Assembly (NCBI GenBank): GCA_963763085.1
Contig: CAVXNB010000004.1
Location: 806,001 to 870,000 of the forward strand
Reading direction: 5' to 3'
Source of the DNA: CAVXNB01 sp963763085
Lineage (GTDB): Bacteria > Actinomycetota > Acidimicrobiia > Acidimicrobiales > Bog-793
Length of the DNA: 64,000 nucleotides
A program made the position numbers and the translations under genes. The notes beneath the pieces were generated by a model. That model was not told the DNA's origin and did no database searches. It worked only from the letters and a program-made list of their open reading frames with translations. Of this stretch, positions 42,225 through 50,990 are shown piece after piece (the stretch's first letter is position 1; every line of letters starts with the position of its first letter).

Positions 42225-43126
42225 CGGCGAGTGTCCCAATTGCGGCCGGGATGGCCGGCGAGATCGATGATGCGCCGCTGCCGGCTGCCCGGCACGGCCT
42301 GCTGCGGGCTCTGTCGCGCAGTTGGAACGGCCGTATCGGGCTCCTGCTGGTGGGAATCGTCGTTGCCGCCGCGCTCGCGGGCGCGTTCGGCGTTACCCCG
42401 TACGACCCTCAATATCAGAACGTCTCTGCGGTGCTGAAGCACCCCTCCTGGAGCCATCTGTTTGGCACTGACCAGTTCGGACGCGACATCGCGTCCCTCG
42501 TACTCGACGGGATCGGCGTGTCACTCGAGATCGCCACCGTGGCCGTCCTCATCGCCGGAGTCATTGGAACCTTGGCGGGAGTGATCGCCGGGTTCCTCGG
42601 CGGATGGGTCTCGGCGGTGATCATGAGGGTGACGGACATGCTGTTCGCGATTCCCGCCATCCTGTTCGCCCTCATAGTGGTCGCCGCCCTGGGCGCCGGT
42701 TGGCAGAACAGTGCGATTGCCATCGGGGTCGGCTACATTCCGATATTCGTACGTGTCGTCCGAGGGCCGGTTCTGGCGCTTCGGGAGTCCGGATACGTCA
42801 TGGCTGGGCGGGTGCTCGGATTTTCACGGCGCAGACTGCTGTTCAGGCACATTCTTCCCAATGTTGCGGGGCTTGTGGTCGTTCAGACGAGCCTCGCACT
42901 TGCCTGGGCCATCATCGCAGAAGCTAGCCTCAGCTTCCTTGGCCTCGGGCCCCCGCCCCCGACAGCCTCGCTCGGAGAGATGGTCAGCCAGTCCACCAGC
43001 CTCGCCAGAACCGACTGGTGGACGCTCATTTTTCCTTCGATTGCCATCGTCATCGCCGTCATCGGTTTCAATCTCCTCGGTGACGGACTGAGGGACGCCA
43101 TCGACCCACGCACGCGGCGCCGATGA
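42221..43126 (+). CDS. Oligopeptide ABC transporter, permease (DppC type)
   Basis: 301 residues. An N-terminal cytoplasmic arm precedes a first helix GLLLVGIVVAAALAGAF. HLFGTDQFGRDIASLVLDGIGVSLEIA is the conserved DppC block, and the EAA loop is YVMAGRVLGFSRRRLLFRHILPN. Five to six helices follow. It begins by an ATGA overlap with the DppB-type gene, so it is translationally coupled. It forms the heterodimeric channel with that protein. Confidence 0.94.
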   Translation: MTASVPIAAGMAGEIDDAPLPAARHGLLRALSRSWNGRIGLLLVGIVVAAALAGAFGVTPYDPQYQNVSAVLKHPSWSHLFGTDQFGRDIASLVLDGIGVSLEIATVAVLIAGVIGTLAGVIAGFLGGWVSAVIMRVTDMLFAIPAILFALIVVAALGAGWQNSAIAIGVGYIPIFVRVVRGPVLALRESGYVMAGRVLGFSRRRLLFRHILPNVAGLVVVQTSLALAWAIIAEASLSFLGLGPPPPTASLGEMVSQSTSLARTDWWTLIFPSIAIVIAVIGFNLLGDGLRDAIDPRTRRR

Positions 43127-43163
43127 GCCGCGACAGATGGACCCACGAGATGGGCAGCCTTCG

Positions 43164-44354
43164 ATGCGAGTGATCGGGATGATCTCCGGAACCTCATTCG
43201 ACGCTGTCGAGGCGGTGCTCGCCGACTTTGAGCAGACGGGCGACGTGCTCGAGTGCGACCTCGTCGCCCACCGGTCCGTTCCCTACCCGGCGGCGCTCCG
43301 GGAGCGGATAGCCGCCGTGCTGCCTTTCAGCTCCACTCACATCGGTGAGGTCTGCGAATTGGACGCAGCGATCGGGCAGGTCTTCGGTGAAGTGGCGCGC
43401 GACCTTGCGGACGAGCTCGGCGGCGAACCTGTGGAGCTGGTCTGCTCCCATGGCCAGACCGTCTATCACTGGGTGTCCGGGGATCGGGCCCTCGGAACGC
43501 TGCAGCTCGGCCAGCCTGCTTGGATTGCTGAGCTGACAGGAGCGCACGTGGTGAGCGACGTGCGCAATCGTGACATCGCCGCGGGCGGACAGGGGGCACC
43601 CCTCGTGAGCATGCTCGACGCCCTCCTCCTAGGCCCGCCGCCGGACGTGATTCGCGGCGCGCTGAACCTCGGTGGGATCGCCAACGTGACCGTGCTCGAG
43701 CATGGGCGCGCACCGATCGCGTTCGACATCGGCCCGTCGACCGCTCTGATGGACGCGGCCGTGACCTGGCTCAGCCAGGCCGAGGAGAGCTTCGATGAAG
43801 ACGGGCGGCGAGCGGGACGCGGCAAGGTCGACCAAAGCCTCCTCGCCTTCCTGCTCGATGAGCCCTTTTACCGCTTACCGCCGCCGAAGTCGACCGGCAA
43901 GGAGCTCTTCAACCTCGACTACCTGAAGGCTGCGCTCGCCGGCCGGGAAGTGGATGGCGACGACCTCCTGGCCACGCTCACCGCGCTCACCGCCGAGAGC
44001 GTGGCAAGAGCACTCACAGATTGCAAGGTCACCGAGATAGTGGCTAGCGGCGGGGGGACGCGCAATCCCGTCCTGATGTCGAATCTGCGTGAGGCCCTTG
44101 TCGGTGTGGCGTTCCGTCCTTTGGATGAGTTCGGAGTTGCCGAGGCGTCAAAGGAAGCACTCGCGTTCGCACTCATCGGATACCTGACCGGATCGGGGCT
44201 CAACGGCTCCGTTCCGTCGTGCACGGGCGCGGGTCGGGCAACCATCCTCGGATGCATTACACCGGGCAAGCTCCCGCTGAGGATTCCCACCGGAGTCCGG
44301 GCGCCCACGGGCCTGGTCGTACACAGCGCCAAGTCCCTCGCGCGGGAGCACTGA
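43164..44354 (+). CDS. anmK: Anhydro-N-acetylmuramic acid kinase, copy 1
   Basis: 396 residues from ATG 43164 (or 405 from ATG 43137). The ATP-site motif is MISGTSFDAVEAV, then CSHGQTVYHW, RNRDIAAGGQGAPLVSMLD, LNLGGIANVTVL, AFDIGPSTALMD and PPPKSTGKELFNLDYL, then VASGGGTRNP. AnmK hydrolyses the 1,6-anhydro ring of anhydroMurNAc and phosphorylates it to MurNAc-6-P, the substrate of MurQ. Its place inside the transporter operon, between permeases and ATPases, ties import to phosphorylation. A second, more divergent AnmK is at 51751. Confidence 0.95.
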   Translation: MRVIGMISGTSFDAVEAVLADFEQTGDVLECDLVAHRSVPYPAALRERIAAVLPFSSTHIGEVCELDAAIGQVFGEVARDLADELGGEPVELVCSHGQTVYHWVSGDRALGTLQLGQPAWIAELTGAHVVSDVRNRDIAAGGQGAPLVSMLDALLLGPPPDVIRGALNLGGIANVTVLEHGRAPIAFDIGPSTALMDAAVTWLSQAEESFDEDGRRAGRGKVDQSLLAFLLDEPFYRLPPPKSTGKELFNLDYLKAALAGREVDGDDLLATLTALTAESVARALTDCKVTEIVASGGGTRNPVLMSNLREALVGVAFRPLDEFGVAEASKEALAFALIGYLTGSGLNGSVPSCTGAGRATILGCITPGKLPLRIPTGVRAPTGLVVHSAKSLAREH

Positions 44355-44360
44355 GGCCCG

Positions 44361-45341
44361 GTGCCGGAGACGCCCGTTCTCTCGATGCGCGGCGTGCGGA
44401 TCGGTTCGCGCCGCAAACGCAAGGTCCGCGAGATCGTTCGGGGGGTCGATCTCGACATCCTGCCCGGCGAAAAGGTCGGCGTCGTGGGAGAGAGCGGGTC
44501 GGGCAAGACACTGACCATGCTTTCGGTGCTCCGGCTCCTGCCGAAATCACTCCAGATCCTGGGCGGTCAGATCGATTTCAACGGCCAGAGTCTGACCGAT
44601 CTCGGCGAGCGGGGGATAGAGACGATACGCGGCGCCGGGATTGCGATGGTCTATCAGGACCCGATGACCTCGCTGAACCCGCTCCTGCGGGTGCGTACCC
44701 AGGTTGTCGAGACGCTGCGGAGCCACGGCTTCAACGCGTCAGCTGCCCGCGAGCGGACCCGCGAGGTGTTGAGTCAGGTGGGGTTCGCCGACCCCGAACG
44801 AGTCGAGGCGGCGTATCCGCACGAGCTCTCGGGCGGGATGGCCCAGAGGGTGATGATCGCGACGGCGATTGCCACCTCGCCGCGCCTCCTCGTGGCAGAC
44901 GAGCCGACCACCGCCCTCGACGTGACAATCCAGCAGCAAATCCTCGACCTCGTCGATTCCCTTCAAGCGCAGACCGCCATGTCGGTCGTCTGGGTCACTC
45001 ACGACCTCAGTGTGATCGCGGCCCTCGTCGACCGGGTGTTCGTGATGTACGCGGGGCGCATCGTCGAGCAAGCACCGACCGAGCGACTATTCAGCCGGCC
45101 GGCTCACCCGTACTCGCAAGCGCTCCTGGGCTCGCTGCCCGGGCCAAAGACGGGCCACCGTACCCGGCTCACCCAGATCGGCGGTTCTCCGCCCGACCCG
45201 GCCCGCTTGCCGGCGGGCTGTCCGTTCCGGGCGCGCTGCCCACACGCGTTCGACCGCTGCGCCGAGGAGGAGCCCCCACTGCTGGACCGCGGTGACGGCA
45301 GCTACGCCGCCTGCTGGAAGGACCCGAGCGCATGGAGTTAG
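44361..45341 (+). CDS. Oligopeptide ABC transporter, ATP-binding protein (DppD type)
   Basis: 326 residues from GTG 44361, 6 bases after the anmK stop. Walker A is GESGSGKT near 43-50, the signature LSGGMAQR is near 156, Walker B is LLVADEPTTALD, and the switch histidine lies in VWVTHDLSVI. The C-terminal oligopeptide-transporter extension has the cysteine-rich LPAGCPFRARCPHAFDRC, which binds a 4Fe-4S cluster in related DppD/OppD proteins. The last 10 bases overlap the next ATPase gene. Confidence 0.95.
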   Translation: MPETPVLSMRGVRIGSRRKRKVREIVRGVDLDILPGEKVGVVGESGSGKTLTMLSVLRLLPKSLQILGGQIDFNGQSLTDLGERGIETIRGAGIAMVYQDPMTSLNPLLRVRTQVVETLRSHGFNASAARERTREVLSQVGFADPERVEAAYPHELSGGMAQRVMIATAIATSPRLLVADEPTTALDVTIQQQILDLVDSLQAQTAMSVVWVTHDLSVIAALVDRVFVMYAGRIVEQAPTERLFSRPAHPYSQALLGSLPGPKTGHRTRLTQIGGSPPDPARLPAGCPFRARCPHAFDRCAEEEPPLLDRGDGSYAACWKDPSAWS

Positions 45342-46327
45342 CGCTTTCCACAACCGATCTCACGAAGGTCTACCGGGTGAGGCGTGGAGCTGCCGTGCAC
45401 GCGCTGCGTGGTGTGTCGGTCGAGCTCGAGTCGGGCAGAACACTCGGCATTGTCGGCGAGAGCGGGTGCGGAAAATCGACGCTCGCCCGACTTATCATCG
45501 GTCTGGAGATTCCCACCTCAGGGACAATCGAGCTTTTCGGCCAGGCACTCGCCCCTCGTCACGACGACCTGGCGCGCAAGATCCAACTTGTCTTCCAGGA
45601 CCCCTATTCTTCACTCGATCCGCGGGTCTCGGTCGCGAAGGCCATCGGCGAAGTGCTCCGTGTGCACGGCTTGGCCCCACGCCGGCCGCAGCGACGGGCT
45701 CGCATCGCCCAGTTGCTGGACATGGTTGCACTCGGGCGGCGGTTTGCCGATGCTTATCCCCACGAGCTTTCCGGGGGCCAGGCCCAGCGGGTCGCCATCG
45801 CCAGAGCTCTCGCCGTGGAGCCACGGGCGCTCGTTCTCGACGAGCCGACCTCTGCGCTCGACGTCTCGGTTCGCGCGGAGGTCATCAATCTTCTCATACG
45901 ACTGCAGGACGAACTCTCCCTGTCGTACGTATTCATCAGCCACGATCTCTCGACGGTCCGACACGTTTCCGACGTCATAGACGTGATGTACCTGGGCCTC
46001 GTCGTTGAGTCCGGCCCCTACGACGACGTCCTCCGGACGCCGCTCCATCCCTATACTCAGGCGCTCTCGGAGGCGGCGCCAGTGCCCGACCCGACTCGCA
46101 GAGCCGAACATCGGGAGGGGCCAGCCGCCGGCGAAGCGGCCCCCGCCCCCGGCGGCACCATCCCCTCCTCGGGCTGTCTCTACAGGCTCCGATGCCCGCT
46201 TGCCGAGGAGGTGTGTCGAGTCGAGCGTCCCGGACTGGTCGAACTCCGGCCCGGGCACCGCGTCGCCTGTCATGTCGTGGCGAGAACCGTCCCGGCAGCA
46301 AGTGTCACGATCAACGAGGAGGTGTGA
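45332..46327 (+). CDS. Oligopeptide ABC transporter, ATP-binding protein (DppF type)
   Basis: 331 residues from ATG 45332, overlapping the previous gene. Walker A is GESGCGKST near 45, signature LSGGQAQRVAIA near 145, Walker B LVLDEPTSALD, and the H-switch YVFISHDLSTVRH. The C-terminal extension SSGCLYRLRCPLAEEVCRVERPGL carries the usual cysteines. It completes a five-gene importer (binding protein, two permeases, two ATPases). AGGAGG near the stop may serve a small frame that begins at 46327. Confidence 0.95.
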   Translation: MELALSTTDLTKVYRVRRGAAVHALRGVSVELESGRTLGIVGESGCGKSTLARLIIGLEIPTSGTIELFGQALAPRHDDLARKIQLVFQDPYSSLDPRVSVAKAIGEVLRVHGLAPRRPQRRARIAQLLDMVALGRRFADAYPHELSGGQAQRVAIARALAVEPRALVLDEPTSALDVSVRAEVINLLIRLQDELSLSYVFISHDLSTVRHVSDVIDVMYLGLVVESGPYDDVLRTPLHPYTQALSEAAPVPDPTRRAEHREGPAAGEAAPAPGGTIPSSGCLYRLRCPLAEEVCRVERPGLVELRPGHRVACHVVARTVPAASVTINEEV

Positions 46328-46425
46328 TGGCGAGTCGCATTGACCGGCTTTTCAAGAGACGCCACGCCGACATTCATCGTCACAGGGAATGCGCTATGTT
46401 GATGTCGTTATGTCCATACAGCTAG
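46327..46425 (+). CDS. Possible small basic peptide, 32 aa
   Basis: ATG 46327 overlaps the ATPase stop and lies 4 bases after AGGAGG. It reads MASRIDRLFKRRHADIHRHR and ends MLMSLCPYS. It overlaps the start region of the GntR gene in another frame. It could be a leader peptide or a chance frame; no similarity is recognised. Confidence 0.2.
   Translation: MASRIDRLFKRRHADIHRHRECAMLMSLCPYS
46405..46420. promoter_or_regulatory. Putative GntR operator D, at the regulator's own start
   Basis: CGTTATGTCCATACAG overlaps ATG 46410. It shares ATGTCCATAC with the other sites; TGTCCATACA is near the GT-TA-AC type half-sites known for the HutC subfamily. A TATGTT box at 46395-46400 would place transcription start near the ATG. 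Confidence 0.35.
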
Positions 46426-47240
46426 AGGGACTCTCGGCTTCTCTCGATCGCTCCGGTCCCGTCCCGCTCTACTACCAAATCAAGCAGTGGCTAACGAGTC
46501 GGGTCCTTTCCAGCGAACTAGCCCCCGGCACTCGGCTGCCCGACGAGTTCGAGATCGGTGAGCGACTTGGCGTCAGTCGTGGGGTCGTTCGCCAAGCCTT
46601 AACCGAGCTGTGCTATGAGGGCATGCTCTATCGCCAGAAGGGGCGGGGCACGTTCGTCTCGGTACCGAAGACTGCCGAGGGCCTGATCAGTGGTGTAAGG
46701 GGACTCGCGGACGATGCGCTTCTACGAGGCGACACGATTGAGAGCAAGGTTCTCTTGCTGCGCGAGACTCCTGCCAACGAGACGGTTGCCCGCAGCCTCA
46801 ACCTCGCCAGCGACGAGCCTGTCGTCGAGCTTGAACGAGTGCGGGCGTTGAACGGCGAGCCTCATGTCCTTGTGACGACGTACCTTCCAGCCGCGCTCGT
46901 GCCCGGGCTGGTACAACGGGACCTGAGTGGCTCAACCTCCCTCTACAAGTTGCTTCGCGATGAGTACCGGATCATCATCACGGCCGGCGTCAGGCGGGTC
47001 GAAGCAACCGTTGCCGGAGAGCGGGAGTCGTCCCTGTTACAGATCAAGCGGGGTGCGCCACTGCTCGTGCTGCGGAGCATCGGCTACACGTCGGGACGGC
47101 GTGCCGTTGACTACTATGTCGCCTTCCACCGTGGCGACCGCAGCGCTTTCGAGGTGGAACTTCCTAACCCCACTGGCAATGCTTCACGCTTCGAACAAGT
47201 GGAGCGGGCTGACAGGCATGCATCCAGTGGGAAAAAGTAA
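46410..47240 (+). CDS. GntR-family regulator, HutC/NagR subfamily
   Basis: 276 residues from ATG 46410 (ATG 46389 also in frame). Residues 15-85 form the winged helix: PLYYQIKQWLTSRVLSSELAPGTRLP, then IGERLGVSRGVVRQALTEL and YRQKGRGTFV. Residues about 100-250 are the UTRA effector domain (LLLRETPANETVARSLNLASDEPVVELERVRALNGEP and a late YYVAFHRGDRSAFEVEL). UTRA regulators NagR and DasR bind amino-sugar phosphates, so GlcN-6-P or MurNAc-6-P is a reasonable effector here. It probably represses the transporter, MurQ-NagA and AnmK units; sites A-D are candidate operators. Confidence 0.9.
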   Translation: MSIQLEGLSASLDRSGPVPLYYQIKQWLTSRVLSSELAPGTRLPDEFEIGERLGVSRGVVRQALTELCYEGMLYRQKGRGTFVSVPKTAEGLISGVRGLADDALLRGDTIESKVLLLRETPANETVARSLNLASDEPVVELERVRALNGEPHVLVTTYLPAALVPGLVQRDLSGSTSLYKLLRDEYRIIITAGVRRVEATVAGERESSLLQIKRGAPLLVLRSIGYTSGRRAVDYYVAFHRGDRSAFEVELPNPTGNASRFEQVERADRHASSGKK

Positions 47241-47307
47241 AAGTTGAGCGCGGCCTCAAAGGCTCATTGCCGGCTGCTCTCACGTCACAAGTCGTGGTGA
47301 CTGCAAC

Positions 47308-48243
47308 GTGAAGCCCTTGAACAGCTGCTTGGTCGTGGTCACGCCGCGATCGTTCGACGACGGGCAGCGCAGTCACCTCGCTGAGCAACTTGGTGAGGTG
47401 CGGTACCACCCAGGTCCATTGCGCGCGGAGGAGCTGGCGGAGGCAGTAGCCGACGCCGACGGGCTGATTGCGGGCCTCGACGATGTGAGCGAGGAGGTCT
47501 TCGCCCGGGCGTCTCGCCTGCGAGTCGTCGCTCGGTACGGAGTCGGCCTGGACAGCGTCGACCTCCGCGCGGCAGCGGAGCACGGCGTGACAGTCACGGT
47601 CACCCCTGGCGCCAATGCCAACGCGGTCGCGGAGCTAGCGGTGGCATTTCTGTTCGTTCTCGCTCGCCCGGTGATTGGGGCCATCGACCGAGTTCGGCAA
47701 GGGGAGTGGCCGGCCCTACGAGGTGTCGAGCTTCAGGGGCGGACGCTCGGCCTTATCGGAGTCGGGCGCATCGGTTCACTTGTGGCATTAAAGGCCGCCG
47801 CGCTAGGCCTCCGGGTAGTCGCCTACGACCCGAACGTAGCCGACAGCTCAGCCGAGCTTGTCGACCTGCCGACTCTGGCAGCGGCGTCCGACTTCGTATC
47901 TCTGCATCTGCCACTCACACATGAAACCCGGGGCATGGTGGACAGGTCATTTCTCGCTCAGCTCAAGCCCGGGGCGTTCCTCATCAACACCGCTCGAGGT
48001 GAGCTCATTGACGAGGGAGCTCTGTTGTGGGCCCTCGATGAGGGGCCACTTGCCGGGGCGGCATTAGACGTCCTGGCCGACGAGCCGGCCCCTGTCGATC
48101 ATCCGTTCCGCAGGCGCCATGACGTGTTGCTCACGCCACATCTGGGCAGCGCGACGACCGAGGCGACAGCAGCCATGAGCCAGATCGCCGCTGACGAAGT
48201 GCTTGCGGTCCTTTCGGGGCGCCGTCCGAGATTCGCAGTATGA
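47308..48243 (+). CDS. D-2-hydroxyacid dehydrogenase
   Basis: 311 residues. NAD-binding GVGRIGSLVALKAAALG is near 150. Catalytic Arg is in INTARGELIDE, Glu in the LADEPAP segment, and His in LTPHLGSAT near 278. The fold is that of phosphoglycerate, lactate and glyoxylate dehydrogenases. MurQ produces D-lactate, so oxidation of D-lactate to pyruvate or reduction of a related 2-keto acid is an attractive role, but the substrate is not readable from sequence. It overlaps the aldolase gene by 4 bases (ATGA). Confidence 0.9.
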   Translation: MKPLNSCLVVVTPRSFDDGQRSHLAEQLGEVRYHPGPLRAEELAEAVADADGLIAGLDDVSEEVFARASRLRVVARYGVGLDSVDLRAAAEHGVTVTVTPGANANAVAELAVAFLFVLARPVIGAIDRVRQGEWPALRGVELQGRTLGLIGVGRIGSLVALKAAALGLRVVAYDPNVADSSAELVDLPTLAAASDFVSLHLPLTHETRGMVDRSFLAQLKPGAFLINTARGELIDEGALLWALDEGPLAGAALDVLADEPAPVDHPFRRRHDVLLTPHLGSATTEATAAMSQIAADEVLAVLSGRRPRFAV

Positions 48244-48917
48244 GCAGCTCCGAACCTCGACGATCCGGCTTGTCGTCCGCGCTGGAGACGCTGCAGCGTC
48301 TGAGACTCGCCCGCGTGATCGCTGTGGTCCGCTCCGACGATGCCGTGGAAGCTGTCGCCATCGCCGAGGCACTCGTCGAGGGTGGCATCGGGGCGGTCGA
48401 GCTCACCTTCACGACTCCGGGCGTCGAATGCGCCCTCGTGGAGGCGCGTAGGCGTTTGGCGGGTCGAGCCTTGCTCGGCGCCGGAACGATAACAACCCCG
48501 GAGCAACTCGCGGCCGCGACGGCCGCAGAGGCCGACTTTCTTGTCTCGCCGCATGTTGACGTCCCACTACTCGAGGCCATGATTGCTTCGGGCCGACTGG
48601 CAATTCCAGGCGCGCTCACGCCGTCAGAGGTGGCAACGGCCGTACGTGCCGGGGCGAGCGTCGTGAAACTCTTCCCTGCGTCCACCGTCGGGGTCCGACA
48701 TCTCAAGGCACTGTTGGGACCCTTCCCGGGTCTTCAGGTCATCCCGACCGGAGGCATCTCGCCGGCTGCGGTACACGAGTGGCTCTCCGCTGGTGCTCTC
48801 GCGGTAGGGATAGGCGGAGAGTTGCTGCCTGAAGGGCTCGTCCGGACTCGGGCCTGGGGCGAGATCGCGGACAGGGCATCCGAGGTCCTAACTGCTTTGA
48901 CGCGAGAGGAGAGCTGA
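48240..48917 (+). CDS. KDPG/KHG-type aldolase
   Basis: 225 residues with a class I aldolase barrel. The Glu of VELTFTTPGV near residue 45, LGAGTITTPEQL, SPHVDVPLLEA, and the Schiff-base lysine in VVKLFPAST near residue 140 are all present, then PTGGIS and GIGGELLP. These enzymes cleave 2-keto-3-deoxy sugar acids to pyruvate plus an aldehyde. It is translationally coupled to the D-2-hydroxyacid dehydrogenase and followed at once by a shikimate-dehydrogenase-like gene. No dehydratase that would produce the usual substrate is in the window. Confidence 0.92.
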   Translation: MSSSEPRRSGLSSALETLQRLRLARVIAVVRSDDAVEAVAIAEALVEGGIGAVELTFTTPGVECALVEARRRLAGRALLGAGTITTPEQLAAATAAEADFLVSPHVDVPLLEAMIASGRLAIPGALTPSEVATAVRAGASVVKLFPASTVGVRHLKALLGPFPGLQVIPTGGISPAAVHEWLSAGALAVGIGGELLPEGLVRTRAWGEIADRASEVLTALTREES

Positions 48918-48918
48918 G

Positions 48919-49911
48919 TTGTCGGGGGCGAGTGAAGCGCCGGCGGGTGAGCTGTCCGCGACGCTCGACGAGGTGGATAAGACGGAGCGGTTCAACTTCG
49001 TCGGTGTGACTACGACGAAGTCAGCGATCATGCGGGTCTTCCCGGTCTGGGCGGCGCACCTCGAGTTGAACGGCGTCACGATGTCCGGCCACGACCTTCC
49101 GCTGCACGCCGCGCCGGAACGCTACCGCGAGCTCGTCGCGGGAATTGGTTCGCGATCGGCCGATCTCGGAGCCCTTGTCACGAGTCACAAGATCGATCTC
49201 TTCAAGGCTTGCAGCGATATGTTCGACTACATCGATCCGTACGCGAGCCTCTGCGGCGAGGTGTCGTGCCTGTCAAAGCGGGACGGCGCCTTCAGGGCAC
49301 ATGCCAAGGATCCGATCGCGTCGGGGCGATCACTGGACGAGTTCCTGCCGCAAGGTCATTGGAGCAAGACACGGGCTCAGGCGCTGCTCTTCGGTGCAGG
49401 GGGCTCGAACCTCGCCATCAGCCTCCACCTCATGACCGTACGCAAGCCCGAGGATCGTCCAAGTCGAATAATCGTCGTCAACCGGAGTCCGGAGCGGCTC
49501 GATTCCCTCCGCGATCTGCACGAGCAATTGAATTCAAACGTCGAGGTCGAATACGTTCAGAACGCGGACTCCCGTGAGAACGACCGGACACTTGCCGAAG
49601 CACCAGCAGGGTCACTTGTCGTCAATGGCACCGGCATGGGGAAAGACAGCCCTGGAAGTCCCATCACCGACGGGGCAACCTTTCCCGAAGGTGCAATCGT
49701 GTGGGAACTCAACTACCGGGGCGAACTCGATTTTCTCCATCAGGCCCGGCGCCAAGAACACGCGCGCGGCCTCACGGTGGAGGATGGCTGGCGCTATTTC
49801 CTCCACGGCTGGACCTCGGCTATGGAGGAGGTATTCGACATCGAGATCACGCAAGTAGATCTCGAGACCCTTGCCTCCCTGGCGCTCCCGCTGCGCGATG
49901 GGACGAGGTGA
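48919..49911 (+). CDS. Shikimate dehydrogenase-like oxidoreductase
   Basis: 330 residues from TTG 48919, one base after the aldolase stop; AGAGGAG precedes it. FNFVGVTTTKSAIMRVFP and LVTSHKIDLFKACSDMF (with the catalytic Lys position of AroE) mark the N-terminal substrate domain. LLFGAGGSNLAISLHL near 158 is the NAD(P) loop, and VVNGTGMGKDSPGSP resembles the AroE C-terminal motif. It is longer than AroE (about 270) and has long insertions (ASLCGEVSCLSKRDGAF), so it is a family relative, not a housekeeping AroE. It may oxidise a ring or sugar-derived hydroxyl in this pathway. Confidence 0.8.
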   Translation: MSGASEAPAGELSATLDEVDKTERFNFVGVTTTKSAIMRVFPVWAAHLELNGVTMSGHDLPLHAAPERYRELVAGIGSRSADLGALVTSHKIDLFKACSDMFDYIDPYASLCGEVSCLSKRDGAFRAHAKDPIASGRSLDEFLPQGHWSKTRAQALLFGAGGSNLAISLHLMTVRKPEDRPSRIIVVNRSPERLDSLRDLHEQLNSNVEVEYVQNADSRENDRTLAEAPAGSLVVNGTGMGKDSPGSPITDGATFPEGAIVWELNYRGELDFLHQARRQEHARGLTVEDGWRYFLHGWTSAMEEVFDIEITQVDLETLASLALPLRDGTR

Positions 49912-49959
49912 CCGGGCGGCCGGACGTTACGTGAGAGCTTGCTGCGACCCTCACAACGA

Positions 49960-50889
49960 TTAGGGCGTCGTCGGCGACACCAGGGCGACTCGCTCGAGGA
50001 CGTTGTTGCGGAGAAGTGCTTGGCGTGCTGCCTCGTCGGCGCCAAGGGAACGCAGTCCTTTTTCCACGACCGTCACGAGACCCGACATGCCGTACGGTCC
50101 TCCGGCGAAGCGCCACATTGTCGGATCTGCAAGGTCGAGCCCGCACGCGATTGACCCGACCAGTCCGGAGTCGAGCGCTCGGCCGAGGAGTGGCCAGACG
50201 TTCTCCTCAGGCCGGTACTTCGGTCGCAGGAACGTGTCGTACTCGAGCAGGTAGCCGCGAGCCGCGAGTTCGAGATGAAGCCCGAGATCTGGTCGCTTGT
50301 CCATGTGGCTGAGGATCACTCGTCGGGGGTCGACTGCTTCGCTCTCCACGACAGCGGCGAGCTCCTCGACCGCCTTGCCGAGCTCAGTATGGATCTGTAT
50401 CGCTGCACCTGTCGCTTTTGCGGCGGCGCAAGTCGCTGTGAGGAGACGTCGGAAGTCGACGTCCTCGACGGTCCCCGGATGGGCGGCCTTCAGTATTCCG
50501 GCCTGAATCGCTGCCTCATACCTGCCGTTCAGGTCGCGCTCGAAAAGGCTCGCCGCCTCCGACTCGGAAAGCCGCCAGGTTGCATTGTTCGATCCGTAGT
50601 ACTGGCGAAGGTGGAAACCGGACGAAGCGATGACAGCTACTCCCGACGCCCGCGAGATCGCGGCCAGACGACCGAGATTGCGGCCGGCGTTTGGCGGTTG
50701 GCAGTCGATCACCGCGCCGCCGCCGGTTGAGCCGAAGGTTCTGAGTTCGCTCGAGATCCCCGGCTCGTCGTTCAGGACGAACGTCCGCGTCGGGTCTCGG
50801 CCAGCGACCGGATCTATCCAGACGTGCGCATGAGCGTCGATCGCACCGTCGGGAAGATCATCGACGGGTCCGAGCACGGTTGAGATCAT
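49960..50889 (-). CDS. Phosphotriesterase-like amidohydrolase (probable lactonase)
   Basis: 309 residues. The binuclear metal motif H-x-H is DAHAHVW near 20, the bridging Lys lies in AGILKAAHPG near 133, the histidines in IQIHTELG and ILSHMDK, and the final Asp in CGLDLADP. This is the PTE/PHP-type barrel whose members mostly open lactones or hydrolyse phosphoesters. It is the third gene of the operon anmK2-SIS-hydrolase (gap 101 bases). A lactonase would suit an oxidative sugar route with the neighbouring dehydrogenases and aldolase; this is inference. Confidence 0.86.
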   Translation of the reverse strand: MISTVLGPVDDLPDGAIDAHAHVWIDPVAGRDPTRTFVLNDEPGISSELRTFGSTGGGAVIDCQPPNAGRNLGRLAAISRASGVAVIASSGFHLRQYYGSNNATWRLSESEAASLFERDLNGRYEAAIQAGILKAAHPGTVEDVDFRRLLTATCAAAKATGAAIQIHTELGKAVEELAAVVESEAVDPRRVILSHMDKRPDLGLHLELAARGYLLEYDTFLRPKYRPEENVWPLLGRALDSGLVGSIACGLDLADPTMWRFAGGPYGMSGLVTVVEKGLRSLGADEAARQALLRNNVLERVALVSPTTP

Positions 50890-50990
50890 TCGAAGTCCCC
50901 TACAAAGGGATCAATCTGATGGCGGAACGGCGCTCCGGATGTTGCGCGGATGAGCACGAGCGTCGGAGGAGAAGAGTCTTTGGGGCCGTG

